A stretch of DNA of 64,000 nucleotides from Emydura subglobosa (Eukaryota; Chordata; Testudines; Chelidae), in assembly GCA_007922225.1 (NCBI GenBank), contig ML679966.1, positions 35,468,793 to 35,532,792 of the forward strand, written 5' to 3'. Of the stretch, positions 46,040-59,000 are shown piece after piece (within the stretch, counting starts at the first letter, position 1; each line of letters begins with the position of its first letter). The notes under the pieces were generated by a model. It had not been told where the DNA came from. It made no database searches and worked only from the letters and a program-made list of their open reading frames with translations. The translations under genes were made by a program, and so were the position numbers.

Positions 46040-46410
46040 TACGTGCCTTTTGACATTTTGCTTGAATGGAGCTTCTCTTGTCCACAAAGCCACTTCATTG
46101 CTCTCCTTCAAATCTCTTCTGAAAACTTTCCTTTGCCAGCATGCAGACAAAACCCAGGACAATGTTTAGTCTGCTGGTGTGCTGAGGCCATTGCCTGTTA
46201 TGCTGACCAATATTGTTTCCTTGTTTCCTTGTATGCCCCCATCTGCCTGTATCCATCTGTTGTTTCTTGCCTTGTACTGGGGTTGTAAACTCTGTGGGGC
46301 AGGAACCATCTTTTTGCTCTGTGTTTGTACAGGACCTAGCACAATGGGCTCTTGGTCCACAATTAGGGCTCCTAAGTGCTATGGCAATATATGATAAATT
46401 AAGTGTGTAT
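46040..46410 (+). mobile_element. L2-like LINE 3' end
   Basis: Plus-strand order AAATCTCTTCTGAAAACTTTC, then TTGTAAACTCTGTGGGGCAGG, ACCATCTTTTTGCTCTGTG, TTTGTACAGGACCTAGCAC and AATGGGCTCTTGG matches the conserved 3' end of L2-type LINEs. The open frames across it are incidental. Confidence 0.75.
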
Positions 46411-46863
46411 TTGTCTTTCTTCTGAGAGGAGATGGGGCAGAGAGGAACATTTCATCTCTTCTGTCTTCATTTGACTTTCTTTCCACGGCAGTCTCCTTTC
46501 CCCATGTCTGTTTTCCACTCAGATAAATCTATTTCCCATTTATCCTTTACTAGTTTTCTGTCTCTGCCATTTGCCTTCCACCAGCTCTCTTTTTAGTCAT
46601 CCTTCCCACATTATCTGTTTTCTCTTGCTAGTAATCTTCTGACTTCCGCTTATATTTACTCTCCCATGTTCTCTCCAATCTATGCCCCACGCCAGCAGTG
46701 GCTTCCCTATGTTCTGCTAACCTGCTCCTACAACTTCCCTATATTCTATTCTCTTTTCTCAAGTTTCTATAATCTATTTCTCTCTTACCATCCACTGTTC
46801 ATGGGCTCCCATAGCCTTCTTGCCCTGTTCCACCCTTTATTTTCATTCACTCTTCATCTGCTT

Positions 46864-47352
46864 CAGTGGTTCCCAAACTTTTTGGCTCGAGGGCCACAAA
46901 TATAATTTTTACAACTCTGAAGGGCCACCAGTCTCCACCAGCAGCCCCCACTCCTTCCCCACTGCAGCCAGAGGGAAGGAGTTCAGTGAGGAGGATCTCC
47001 CTCCCCCCTGGCTGCAGCAGGGAAACCCTGCGCTCCACCTGGGCCCCTAGGCAGCAGCTCCCTTCTGCAGCCAGTGGATGGGAGATCAGGGCTCCCCTCC
47101 CTCTGGCTCCAGCAGGGATTCCAGAGCCTAGGGACCCAGGCACAGTACTTTGCCATGCTCCCTGCTACAGCCAGGGGGAGGGGAGCACCGATCTCCCATC
47201 TCCTTGGCTGCAGCAAGGAGCCTGCACCAGCAACACGCTCTGCCTGGGTTACTTAGGCAGCGGCTCCCTTCTGGAGGGAGGGGAGCCGCGAGCCACTCTG
47301 AAAGACCCCGCTGGCCACTTTTGGCCCATGGGTCATGGGCTGGGAACCACTG
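46864..47352. mobile_element. Non-autonomous hAT-type transposon, 489 bp (family A)
   Basis: Ends CAGTGGTTCCCAAAC and GGGCTGGGAACCACTG are inverted repeats. Flanks ATCTGCTT (46856-46863) and ATCTACAT (47353-47360) match at 6 of 8. The interior shares GGCTCGAGGGCCAC, CACCAGCAGCCCCCA and GCCAGGGGGAGGGGAGCACC with 3837-4365, so both belong to one family. The 208-codon plus frame starting at 46866 is produced by the GC-rich interior and reads out of the element, so it is not a gene. Confidence 0.85.
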
Positions 47353-47599
47353 ATCTACATCAGTTCATCGAGCCTGTTGTTCCTACAGCCTTATCAGTCC
47401 TGTGTCCCTGGTTTCCAATCAATCCGTCCTCTGTCCTGCAGACCTTCCCTCCAGCCAATTGCTTTTCTGACCCCAGTCCCCTACCTATTTAAATTGATTC
47501 TCCGACTTCACACCCCCTCCCCCCCAAACAAACCTTACCAATCCAACGTCCTTTAGTACCCAATGCCCTTTTCCCAGCAAATGACTCTTACGAGCCACA

Positions 47600-48385
47600 G
47601 CGCCTCACGTGCTAATGCAGCCATTTGATTGGCCACCATTCCCATCCCTTAGCTCCCGTTGGGCCCATTCATTCTCTGCTTCCCCTGTCATAGGGTTCCC
47701 CACTCACCACTGGTCTGGCACCTCCTCCTGGTCACTCAGGAATTAGCTCTTGAGGTTGACGCCCCCTTCACAGCTTGCCTGCCGTCGCTGTCTCTCTCAC
47801 AGGTCTGCTGCCCTTTTCTTGTCCCGGGAACAACAGTGTCCCCTTCATGACTCAGCCTCCAGCTAGGTCACTCAGTGTTCCCCCTTCTGGGACAGTCGCA
47901 TCCCTTCTCCCTAGCAGTTCTAGGTAACTGTCCCTCCCACTGCCTTCCACTGCCATTCCCTCAAGGGCTGATAGGGGAACAGGGCCAGCCCTCAACTGTG
48001 GGTTCCAGTCCAGGGACCCTCAGCTCAGCAGTTCTGGGACTTTCCTCTCTTAGCCCTCACTGCTTCTTTCCTGGGCTGCTTCCTACCACACCTGGTTCCC
48101 CATCTCTCTCTGAGTGTATTAGCTCCAAAACCACCTTCCCAAGGAGTGACAGCTGCCTGCTTTCCTGCAGCCTTCCCCCAGCAGCCCCCATCTCTTGCCA
48201 GTTACCTGGTTTTATTCAGGCTCCCTTCCCCCTTGTTCCTGCACAGCTGAATCCGCTTCTAATTGGTTCCCTGCTCCCTGGCTCTTTCTCCAGGTGCAGC
48301 CTGTGGAGTTAATTGGCCTGGCTTGGCCACCTTAAATCTTTTCAGTCCTGTGTAGGGTGGTCAACCCACCACACCCCCACGAAAG
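47600..48385 (-). repeat. Possible LTR-derived repeat, minus strand
   Basis: On the minus strand it starts near GTGGTGGGTTGACCACCC and carries AATTAACTCCACAGGCTGC, a CTGAATAAAACC signal-like motif and long purine-rich GGAAAGCAGGCAGCTG stretches. This layout resembles LTR or leader remnants common in turtles. GC content is above its surroundings. Ends are undefined. Confidence 0.4.
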
Positions 48386-48389
48386 AAGA

Positions 48390-50770
48390 ACAGTGCTTTG
48401 TAAACCAAATCCCCCTTTACAGTAACTTCGCCAAGATCAGTTTGCTTCACTTGATCTCAACACAGGCAGAATCATCAACAAGATTCCCTCTGCAGGCAGT
48501 GTCTTCGGCTGTCACCCAGGTCTTCGAAGTCACTTTCTAATGAGCTGGCTAACATAAAAAAGAAAATCCCTTTGTCATGTTTGTTTACACGACTGCCAAA
48601 TCAAAAACTAAATGTGTACTGTCAGGCCTTTAAGCAAGAAGTGTCAACAAAAGGAGGAATGGAAGGCAGAGAGAAGGAGCTGCTACAATGGATTAGATGG
48701 TTATGTCCCCTGGGGAGGGAGATATAACAGGTGAAACAGTACAAGTCTCAACCTCTTTTCTACAACATTTTTAACAATGGGTTAGATCCTGCTCTCCTTA
48801 CCAAAGCAAAGTCATTAAATGCAATGGGTCTACCTGTGTGAAAAAGCCAAGCGGAATTTGGCCCAATATCAGATTTCACCAGTTCGTCACAATGTAGAAT
48901 GGGTGACAGTTTCCGCTTAGGAGGGATCCACGGATTGAAATAGCAGGGGTATTTCAGGTCAAGACTGAGGTGATTTACCTGTCATGTTGTGAAGCTTACA
49001 CAACATATGGCTACATTGTGTGTGGCTCCAGCAAGCACTAATAGCCTGTCACCGAGCACCATGTTTAAACAATTTGAGCAAACAGCAAACACAGAAGGTG
49101 GGAGGAAAAAAAGCCTTGGAGGGATGAGAAAGAATATATTATTCAGCATACCAGGTGCTCCGATATTACAGTGAGGGTGACACACAAACCTGGATAGATA
49201 GCGGTGGATATTAACATGATCTTATGGTAAAATAATGTGAAACCAGGTTTCAGATGCATAAGTTTGTCTAATTTTAAAATCTACTCACCCAGCAATTTTT
49301 AGAATTACATAGACAATCGTCCTTGGTTTATACTTTGTCTGATCGTGTGAGATTCTTAAGAGAAAATGTTTTTGGTTTAGTGGAAAGGAAGCCAAAAAAA
49401 AAAAAAAAAGGATATGAAAGGAAAAATAAGTTTTAGCAACAACAAAAAACAAAGTAAACCACATCCACATAAATAACATGGACTCAAGTGTTGGAAATAT
49501 ATAAAAAAAAAAAACCCAACATTTTAAAATAGAAAACTTTAAAATCATATTGCACTAGTTAGTATGAAAATAATAGGCTTTAGAATCTGTGCTAATAGAG
49601 AATGTATTTAATCTGATGCAGAGTTGGAGATGAAGCAATCCAATCTACCATGGGAATGCTTAGCTCTGTGTCTGGTAGGTTGCCAACCATTTAAAATGTT
49701 TTTGTGTTGGTTTAATGATTGCTCCCATGAGCCTTGATGGTAAGGGTTGACATTAATTAAAGTACTAAGTCATCAGAGCTTGTATTGTGGAGTGCGGGAG
49801 AAGGGGTTGGATCCAATTGTCTTCAAGGTTTCTTTGGCCTTCCACATTTTTCTTTTAGATGCATTGTACATGCCAAGTATCCTCTTAGCTGAGGTGCAAC
49901 AATGTAAACAGACATTCTCTGCAGATACGAAGTAACTCTGCAGGTTTTCCACATATTTTCATTTAGCCGATTAGAGGACACTCATTAAAATCCGCTAAAC
50001 ATGTAACTGGGTTGCATTCTGAATGTTAAATATATAAACAACAAAGAGGATTTAAAAAGATTGTCTATCCTTCTCTCCCTTCATTTGTGTGTACTCTATG
50101 CTCAATGGAACACAGTACAGTAGGAGCTTTGGTCCTCGTTCTGCATCCACTGACGTAATGGAAAAACTCTCATTGTCTTCTCTGGGAGCAGGATTTACCT
50201 AGAGCATGTTGTAAAGGTACATCTTCAAAGTATGTGAGGGACTTTACATACCATGCATTTCATACCCAGGCACAGACTTGTGAATATTCATTGCAGGGTT
50301 TAATTTGAGAGAGTCATAAAGTTACTGTAAAATAGTATAACATGCTGCGAATAAGGTCTACTGGTAAAATGATATTGGCAACATTTTTAATGAAAGATTT
50401 ACCTTCTTGTCTTTAAGTACCTGAGTCATTAAAATGAATACCTACACATTTTAAAAATTGCTAAATGTGTTTATATTACAAACACGAGGTCCAACTCTGT
50501 GAGGCATCCCATTGACTTCTGTCAGCATTTCCACTGCATTGCAGAGAATGCACTGGAGAAAGTAGTGGGCGAAGAGAGAAGCTGCAATATGTCCAGCTGT
50601 CATTAAACCTTAGAATGAAATTATCTGAACAGTCTGGAACAAACTGAAAACCAAAACAAGTTTAATTTACAATAACTTCTATAATGCCTTATATGAGTGA
50701 GAATGGTTTGAGGTCCAGCCACAAAAAACTTTCTTGAGCATTCATGATACAAGAGATGAACAGCCCTCTG
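48390..50770. other. Unassigned AT-rich sequence
   Basis: No exon or repeat recognised. Contains an A run near 49393-49408. Confidence 0.45.
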
Positions 50771-50779
50771 TTATATGAG

Positions 50780-51330
50780 AATATAGGGCTAGCCTGCCAG
50801 CTAAGGCAGCCCCCTGGGAGTAAGTATCGTCTCCCCAGCCAAGGGAGACTGCAGAGAAGACCTAGGAGCCTCCTGCACCTGAGGAACTGGGTGAGTGAAG
50901 CCCAGAGACATTATGGGATTCGGCCTCACCCAACTCATGGCTGCCCTGCCTGAAGGCGCCTAGGAACATGGCAGGGCACCACCCAAGATCTATGACAGGC
51001 CACTATGGGAGGCAAGACACCCAGTGAATTGGACTAGAGGGGCCACATCCCAAAACGAAGAGACAGCAGTAGGAAGAAGCCCAGGGCAGTGGACTTAGGA
51101 TCTCTGCTGGGAGAACCCCGTCCCCCCCACCTTCATCTTCATTCAAGGATGGACATACACAGGGCTCTGGGCTGGGACCCAGTGGAGAGGGATGGTCTGG
51201 GTCCCCCTAACTCCCTGCCTTAAAGACTGAGGCTCCTCAACCAAGCAGGAAGCTGAAAGTCATACACTCCAACTACTAGGCTGCCCAGCCCTCCAAACCC
51301 ACTGCTACAGCAACCCTGATGAAAAACCCG
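50780..51330 (+). repeat. Possible LTR-derived repeat, plus strand
   Basis: A GC-rich block with GGGTGAGTGAAGCCCAGAG, TGGACTAGAGGGGCCACATC, CTGCTGGGAGAACCCCGTCC and GGGTCCCCCTAACTCCC. These phrases recur in turtle LTR remnants. No internal genes. Ends not determined. Confidence 0.45.
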
Positions 51331-51902
51331 ATGAAGATCATTTGCCTGTAATCTCTATAGACTGGATCTACTGGAAAACCAGATCTCAGCCAAAATATTT
51401 AAATAAGTGGTGTACGATCAGATAAAGAACACCAGGATCTGAAGGAATATATGAAAACAGATATTCTTGGATTTGTTCATCCGTGTTGAAAATCCCAATG
51501 AATGTTCACAGATCCAGGAATGCCATCACTGAGCCTTTCCAAACTGTAAAATAGACTGCTCTCTATCTCAGGGATCAAATCTCTCTCACTCACAGTTTGA
51601 CTTACAAAAGGTACAGAATAAAGATCTTTGCCCAGTTACGTAATCAAGATTAACACCTCTCTCCCAGCTTATGCATGTATAGATGAAAATTTATTGGTGT
51701 GTACACTGGTGGCTATTTGCATTAGTCCATGAGAATTGCTCTTGGTCTTTCATGTATATTGTATAGCTGTAGGCAGTATAAGCACAAGTTAAATATATAG
51801 CTAGTACGAAGTTCTTTTAACTGTCTTCTTGACTTTAAAAGGGGAATTTCCCAGTTTCCCCTTTTTTGAAAAAAATGAGTTTTACTCACTGTACTTTGAC
51901 AG

Positions 51903-52194
51903 GTCTCAAAAATCCATAAGACCTTTTGGCAATCACAGAACAAACTATGTAAATGGAATAAACAATATATCTGGAAAGCACTCCAGTGCACTACAAATGC
52001 AAGTTTTAAAAGAAACCAAATTCTCCAGTTGTTCTCTTTATTTCCTGTTTGGCACAACATACAGATCACAGATGACTCACTTGATGGGTAAAACTGTACA
52101 TGAACTACACACAACTTATATTGGAAAAATTCACATTTGTTATGACTGCACGGATTTTAAGCTTCTTAACTGGGTTTTAGCTCAAATTAAGTGA
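51903..52194 (+). CDS. Candidate terminal coding exon, unidentified
   Basis: A good acceptor precedes it: a pyrimidine-rich stretch ending CACTGTACTTTGACAG at 51902. From there the frame is open for 96 codons to a TGA at 52192-52194, starting SQKSIRPFGNHRTN and ending LLNWVLAQIK. The composition is protein-like and hydrophilic, with few low-complexity runs. I recognise no domain, and I found no matching upstream exon in the window. The opposite strand is also open (51722-52114), so chance is a real alternative. Confidence 0.25.
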
Positions 52195-52264
52195 CAATTG
52201 TTGGATGTGTTATAAAATATTTAGTAAGCTTAAAAACAGAAAAATAGCTCGTCTAAATTATATT

Positions 52265-52490
52265 GGGGAGGAATTGATCTAGTCATTAGAATATGGGACT
52301 AAGATTCAGGAGAGCTGTGTTCTCTTTCTTGGCTCTGCTATTGATGTTCTTTGTGACCAGAAGTCACTTACCATCACTACTTCAGCCTAACCCAAGAATA
52401 TATTGGGCATCACAGAATTGAAGTGAGGCGTCATTCACATTTGTGAAGTGTTTTGACTTGTTCGATGAAGGTGCAAAATATCGTTCAATA
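52265..52490 (+). repeat. MIR-type SINE remnant
   Basis: Plus-strand blocks ATCTAGTCATTAGAATATGG, ATTCAGGAGAGCTGTGTTC, TCTTGGCTCTGCTATTGATG and TGTGACCAGAAGTCACTTA follow the order of a MIR (tRNA-like head, GGCTCTGCCACTGA, GTGACC.TGGGCAAGTCACTTA). The 3' part near 52445 reads TGTGAAGTGTTTTGA. Confidence 0.7.
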
Positions 52491-52949
52491 GCCACTAATG
52501 GGGAGTCTGTTAAAGGAGTTATCACAGTGCTACCTCTATACAGACACTACCATTTCCACTTTTGAACCTTTGCCTTGAATAGTGTAGAAAGGCACGAGTC
52601 ATTGTAAAGGTTTCCTGTGCTATAAGGGATAGGTAAGAAGAAAACATATTTTGACTATTATATAGCATGCTGTAACGTCTATTACTAACCTCGGCTACTG
52701 GATTTCTTAATTCAGGAATGTAATGCGCCTGTTCCAAAAACGTCATCAGTTTAGTAGTTGAAGATCTGATGCATTAGCACCAAATCTTCAAAAGGAGGTT
52801 ACATTTTATTTTTAATCCTTACAACAGCCTCCGGGAAAGGTGGGATACATGGGAAAGGTGCGGACTGCCCGCTCTTTAAATAGACACTTCTTAGACACCG
52901 TAGCCTGCATACGGAAATGAAAGGCAATGAAGGCAGTCAGCCAGCACGT

Positions 52950-54950
52950 ATTTACTGCTTTCTTACATCGACGAGGGGACGGATTGCTATTCCCGGTGGC
53001 TCTGCGGTGACAATGCTCGGGGGTTTCGGCTTGTAGGGCATCGGCCCCACGGAAACCGTTTTCCATTTTAAAAGACGCTGGCGTTTTCCTAGCCCAGCGT
53101 GAGTTACCGAGCGGGGTATTGACTCTGGTTCCCCGATCACCCCGTTCTCTGCTCCGGCTGTATCAAACTCCTGGGGGCGGGAGGGTTACTGGAAACTCGG
53201 GCGGCTCGTGCTCTCGGAGAGCGGGGCTAGGTTTTGCAAACTTCCTCTGAACGCTTCTCCCGGCCACACAACACAATAAATCAAAACCTAACTGGAGCCT
53301 GGGACTTGCAGCGCCGGTTGCAGAGCGAACGGTTTGCAGGGGAATGTTTGCAGACCGGATTGGCTAACTCACTACATCTTTGCACGAATTCCTCGGCAGG
53401 AGCAAAGGCAGGGAGATACTCGCTGCTGACAGCCCAGGGTCGCACCAAAGAACCAAGCAACTGTGCGGGTCAGATCTGTAAAGGGCCAGCTCGCTCCTCG
53501 CTTGTGCATCTGCAGGAAGAAGGAAGAAAACCAACCGACCAAGCAGGTGGATGTGACGTGGGGAGAGGAAGGCCCGGTGCCCACATGCCTGTAGACCTAA
53601 CGGGACGAACAGAATCCGCATCAATACCCAGAGTATCTAGACTCAGCCTCTGGTTGCATCGCGGTAGCCTTAGGCCCTGATGAGGTTTCCACTGGGAGGG
53701 CTCCGATGACAAAGCTCTGACACCTACCCACACGCGGCGTTTCCTGTCTTAGCTCTCAGAGGAGCCCGGCCCCATCACCTCCCCCCGCCTAAATCTCCTT
53801 GGCCCAGCGCCTATTTTAAGACCCACTGGAAAGCCGAAGGGTGGAACCGCTCTGCCCCCGATGCGCTCAGCTCCTGCCGGCGCGCAATGCCCTACCCTGG
53901 GCCCTGCTCCCGCTCGAGCGGAGATCGCCATTTCTTCCCCCCGACTGACTCTCCTGGGGGCGGAGGTTGATGGTTTGGTGCGAGGTCACCAGCCTTAAAC
54001 TTCTCGCAGTTCGCCATTTGCCGATGAGCAGCACTTGCCTTAGACCTGCTCCCGTCCCTGGCAAAGCTCCTGGTGGGAGGAAAGGGAGCAGGTGAGGTGT
54101 GGGGGGCGGGCCCTTCCTCAGCTCCTGCCGGTGCAGGAGGCAGAGTGGCTATTTCAGGGCGGGCCGCACTGCCACACGTGCTGCGGGGGGGTTGATCCCT
54201 TGCCAGGGCGCCAAAGACCACCCCACGGCCGGACGGTCTCCGGTTACTGTGCTATAGCGAGTCAGCTCTCCATTGACCAGTCCCGGCCCAGAGGGGTTTG
54301 GCTTGAAAGGGGGATCGGGTGTGAACTCATGTTTTCCAGAGGAAAGGTTTCCTACGCACCGGGCCGCAGGGGTAACAGCGCTCTCCGTTTGCCTTCTGCC
54401 TCGCTATTCACTACAGGGGCCAGACCATGCCGCCCCCTAGGCGATCATTTGCGCCGCCACCCACGTTTGAATTGCATGCACCACAGCCGCAGAAAGCTGC
54501 CTGCAAGGTCCCCGCAGCCCTTAGCGCGGCGGGGTCCGATGGGGGAGCGCTCCAGGGCCAGGTCACGCACGCCGGGCTGAGCCAAGAAAAACGCCCGGCC
54601 TAAGGCAACGTTCAGGGTCAGTTTCCAGTGACAGCCCGGCGAGCAGAGCGGCCTGGCTGGGATCCCGTGGGGGAAGCTACGGCGCGGAGCGGTGGGACAG
54701 CCTCCCCCGGCAGCGCTTTGTGAGCGCCCCGTATTAATCAGTGAGGTAATCCCCGCAGAGCCGGCGCTGCAGCGACTGGGTGGTCTTTGCGGAGGGAGGC
54801 GCTCGCTCTTCTCCTCTGCCTCTCCCTCTGGCCTGAGCCAGTTCCTGCAGCTGGGCCGAAGGCGGCCCGCAGACTGCACTCGGCACATTTCTTCATTTCT
54901 CACTTGAGTGCCCTTCTTTAGTTCCCTTTCAACTGCCCACTTTATATCGG
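52950..54950. promoter_or_regulatory. CpG-island-like region
   Basis: About 2 kb that is markedly richer in GC and CpG than the AT-rich DNA on both sides (for example CTCGGGCGGCTCGTGCTCTC near 53195-53215 and GCGGGGTCCGATGGGGGAGCG near 54528-54548). No transposon ends or repeat families are seen in it, so it may be the promoter and first exon of a host gene or non-coding RNA. Open frames run on both strands (plus 53234-53680 and 54092-54580; minus 54445-54972), but high GC alone explains them and I recognise no protein. Direction of transcription is not clear. Confidence 0.6.
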
Positions 54951-54989
54951 CTTCATTACACCACCGCTCCATTTGTAATGTAAATCGGG

Positions 54990-55980
54990 AAACTCGGGGA
55001 AGTTTTTCTTTTGGCCTTGTCTACGGAAGAATACCGAGAGGTATTCAAAACGTATTAACACAAATCAATGGCACCAATAAAAGCAAAATCTCCTTAGCAA
55101 CATAATCTTGATTGCAAAAGGAGAACTGAGAGCATTTAGCAGAACAGTGGCCCACATGGAATACGCATTTGTCTAGAAGAATGCAGCACAAAGCCTAAAA
55201 GAGAGCTGCTGAAAAAATCCAAAATTAACTCACACTGAACAGTTACTCTTTTTTTCAAAAGTACACAATTGGCTACATTAAATCTATCGTGCGCTTTTCT
55301 GCTCAGCAACATTGTATCATACCGCTTTGCAAGCTGAAATTACAACACCCTGCATGCTTCAGAGCAGTTCCAGGGCGTTTTTTTTTTTTTAAATATAGCT
55401 AAAAAGAGGCTGTTAGGATTTCCTAAGCAGAGTAACTGGAAGAGGATAAAGTGTTTCATACATAAAGAAATAAAAAGTTGGTTGATTAAATTCACTACTC
55501 GCCTTACAGCACTGGATAGAACTAAATATACTATATAGTATTGCTTATTGAGGTTCTGGTTAACAAACTAGGTTTTGTAAGAAAGTCTGGTAGATTTACC
55601 TAATTAAACAGTAATGATTCTTATGGGAATAACCTGGTGACTGTCAATTGGATGGAAATTACATATTAACTGTGTGTGATAGGATAGGTATGTAATATAT
55701 AAAACAAACTTGAAACACAGCCTTAACTATGGTGTTATTACTCCACCATAATGGGAATAGATGTCTCTAAGTCATACCAATACCACTCTGATATGCAATG
55801 CTTAAGAACTCCAGACAGCGTTAAATAAAAGCTAGTTTTGAAAAATTCAGAGTAGGCAAGACTACCCAGTTTGAATAATGCAGAGAATTCTAGAGAGTTC
55901 ATGAACAGTAAGTCACCCAAAATTGATTTTTCATTCTTTCTAAATCAGATTTAAAGTATTAACTTGATATGATTTAAAAC
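54990..55980. other. Unassigned AT-rich sequence
   Basis: No exon or repeat recognised. A T run lies at about 55380-55390. Confidence 0.45.
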
Positions 55981-55984
55981 AGAC

Positions 55985-56075
55985 CTGAAGAGGAGCTCTG
56001 TGTAAGAAGGAAAGCTTGTGTTTCAGGACAGAAATTGGTCCAACAAAAGATCTTCTCTCACCCACCTTGTCTCTC
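55985..56075 (-). repeat. Interspersed repeat, copy 2 (partner at 13.6 kb)
   Basis: Carries ACCTGAAGAGGAGCTCTGTG, AAATTGGTCCAACAAAAGAT and CACCCACCTTGTCTCTC, the reverse complement, in order, of the copy at 13617-13715. Confidence 0.75.
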
Positions 56076-59000
56076 AAGACTTAAAATGGACAATTATGCC
56101 ACAAATCAGCTTTCACATATTTTATAATAGAAAACAATAAGCCTTAGTAGATAGCTTCACAATTATTTTATTAGTTTGTAATACACACAATTTAAATGCT
56201 TTAAAAAGGTTTTATATTGGAATCCATTCCAATCCTGGGTCAGGTCAGAAAAAACAGAAGGTTTATGCATTAAATAAAGTTATAAAATTCAACAATAGAT
56301 TAATTTCAGTAATTGTAGCAGAGTGGTTAAATACTGTTAAATATGCATATTTACAATTGCGTTGTTTTTAAACTATCCTCTCCTCACTCATTTCCCTCTC
56401 CTCCTCCATTAACATAGTACTGGCCTTTAAGCTTTCAATCACTCATCCTGGATTTTAAATATCTGAAGAGTAATGTTAAAATAATCAAGTCACAGAAATC
56501 CAATCCTTCTAATATTCTTAACTGTTTATCACCAGTATATTCTTAAGTGACATGATTATTTTTGAAACTAGGTATTTCAGAGGCTACTACTAAATCTTAA
56601 TGTAAAGTACATTTATTGCTTTGGCTTTTCCCCCCCAAGGGCTCCTTTGTGTAGCATTAACACAGACTGATGCAGTGTGGTTATTTTAACGAGTTTATTT
56701 GGCCAGTTTGATAGATCTCATAATCTCTTAGGTCATTTTTAGAATTACTGCTTTATTGTGTTTAACAGGATTTTACTAACCATATACAGCCAAAGGTGTG
56801 TCTTTGTAATTTCACTTAATCAGTTGAGTTACACAAGGATTAGTTTAGCCCATGCCATCTACAGTAAATGATTTAATTCAACCTGAAAACAGTATTTTAA
56901 AGGTCATTATTTTCACTGCAAAATTCAGATCTTTTAGGAAAACTGAATCAATTACATATTTTAATGCTGAAATACACTACCTTACTTATGGATTCCTTGA
57001 AAGCATTTACTCACTGAAAAATTCTTCTATTTTAAAATATATACAAAACATATCCTGATGAATTAGGAAGTCTGTTGCAACCATAAGAGATCAGAAACTA
57101 ACTTTTAAAGCTCATTAAGAAAGTTACTCCATACAGAGACCCATTTTAAAATATTTTAGGATTACACTGCACCAGCATATTTTGATTTATAAAGGCAGCT
57201 AAAGCATAGTCTACAAAATGGATTAACAATCCCATTTTAAAAAAATAAAATGATTGAAACAAAATTCTTAGATTACAATAACTGATCCAAGTTCTTGACA
57301 TTTGAGGCAAAGTAATTTTCAATACTTGTTACATAGAGAAAAAAACTGTAAAGGACATTACAAATGTAATATCTGCCCTTTAAAGGTGAACATTTAACAG
57401 TTTCTTCTCAATAAGACAGCTAACTACAAAATCTACTTAATTTACCTGAACTTAAGTTATCTTCACTAGATCCTAACTCTTGGGTCTTATCTATGTTATC
57501 ACATGACAGGAGCTGTATGGACAAGTCAAGAATTTTCTTTGGAAACAATTAACCTTGCATTTCAGGCTCTATCTTTTGAAGAGATTGGTGTGTGCTTAAA
57601 GCTGTGCAGCTATCATCCATTATTCCTTTTTGAACTAAATATCTTAAAAGTTTTAAACTAAAGATACCCAGTGAATACAAAAGGTAAAAGATACCTTATA
57701 TTTAAGGTGGGAGCCTCTCTCATAAGCAAGATAGCTGGAGAAATCTCTATCACTTAGGGCACAACCAAAAAGGTTAATGAGGCACTTGCTTGAGACCCAA
57801 AATGTAGTGGGAATTAGAACACTGCCTACAAAAGCTCAGGAAAGGGATTCAATTAGCCTTGACATAACCTTCATCCTTCAATACCGTTTGATACAGAAAG
57901 AAACCCATTTTGAAGTACACTCAGAGTTCTGTTACCAATCTCTATGTTCAGCCTTTTGCACCTTGCCTTCCTACTAAAATTTGTTACAATTACCTTGATT
58001 GCACCATTGCCTCATTGTAACTTTCCCAAATGCTTGACTCCTGAGTGTAAATGGGAAAGTGTAACTTCATTTTCTCCAAGACAAATGAAGCAATATCAAA
58101 GGAAATAAGCCTGGATGAACTTTTAAAAGAGTGCCTTCCAATTCAACAAAACAATCTAGGTTATAAAAAAAAATGTTTTATCCAGGTGTGATGTGGTGGG
58201 GATATACACTGATAAAAGTAAATTTAAAACACCTAACTCCCTTAGAGGATTCTTTTTTAACAACTAGTCTCAAAAGTACCAAACTACACGGACTACTATT
58301 TTTCCAGGAGATTCTAGGGGTAAAGAATGATGCTGTATCAGTGGGCAATAACAACATCCAAAGTTTGACATGCTGTTACTAACAAAACTTAACATATTAA
58401 TCTGGTGGTGAACTAAAGCACTACATTAACTGAGGATATGGCACACATGAGCCACATCACACAAGAGCATTTGCTTCTACAGCACTTTTTTCCACTGGCA
58501 CCCACTAATTAAATCTCCCAGCAAAAAGAACCTTTGGTTTTATCATTGTCAGAAAATCCTGACTCACCCAGTTTGCAGACACACCTGTCATAGAAAGGGA
58601 AAGCATATGTAAAGCATTTGAATGTGGAACTAGTCATCCTTGGAAATACTTAGGTTCCACATTTTAGGGCTGTCCAATACAGCAAGGGAATTCATCTCTC
58701 CTTATCTGCTGATCTAAAATGCTCATTGTGTCCCACATCCTGACACCACATAAAAAGCGGTCTATCTTGGCCACAGGCTCATTACATTCTAAATGGTCTG
58801 CATGCTAAAGTCCAAGTAACCTTCTGGGAAGCAATTTGTAAAATAAGCCTTCATATAGACAGGCCCATTCAGCTTATTAGCTCTGTTTTCATCTTTCCTA
58901 ATAATTCCTCAGGAATTAATATTTTCACCTAAGCATAGCTAACAAAATCATTATACACTGCACATATAAAAGGCTGGGAAGGATGGTTTTGGGAAAAGAA

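Noticed and set aside
46040..46410. Cys-rich overlapping frames near 46.0-46.4 kb considered as an exon
   Set aside because: The sequence is the 3' end of an L2-like LINE, and the frames are incidental.
54445..54972. Minus-strand frame of 175 codons in the CpG-rich block
   Set aside because: High GC opens frames on both strands here. No domain or homologue recognised, so it is kept only as part of the CpG-island description.
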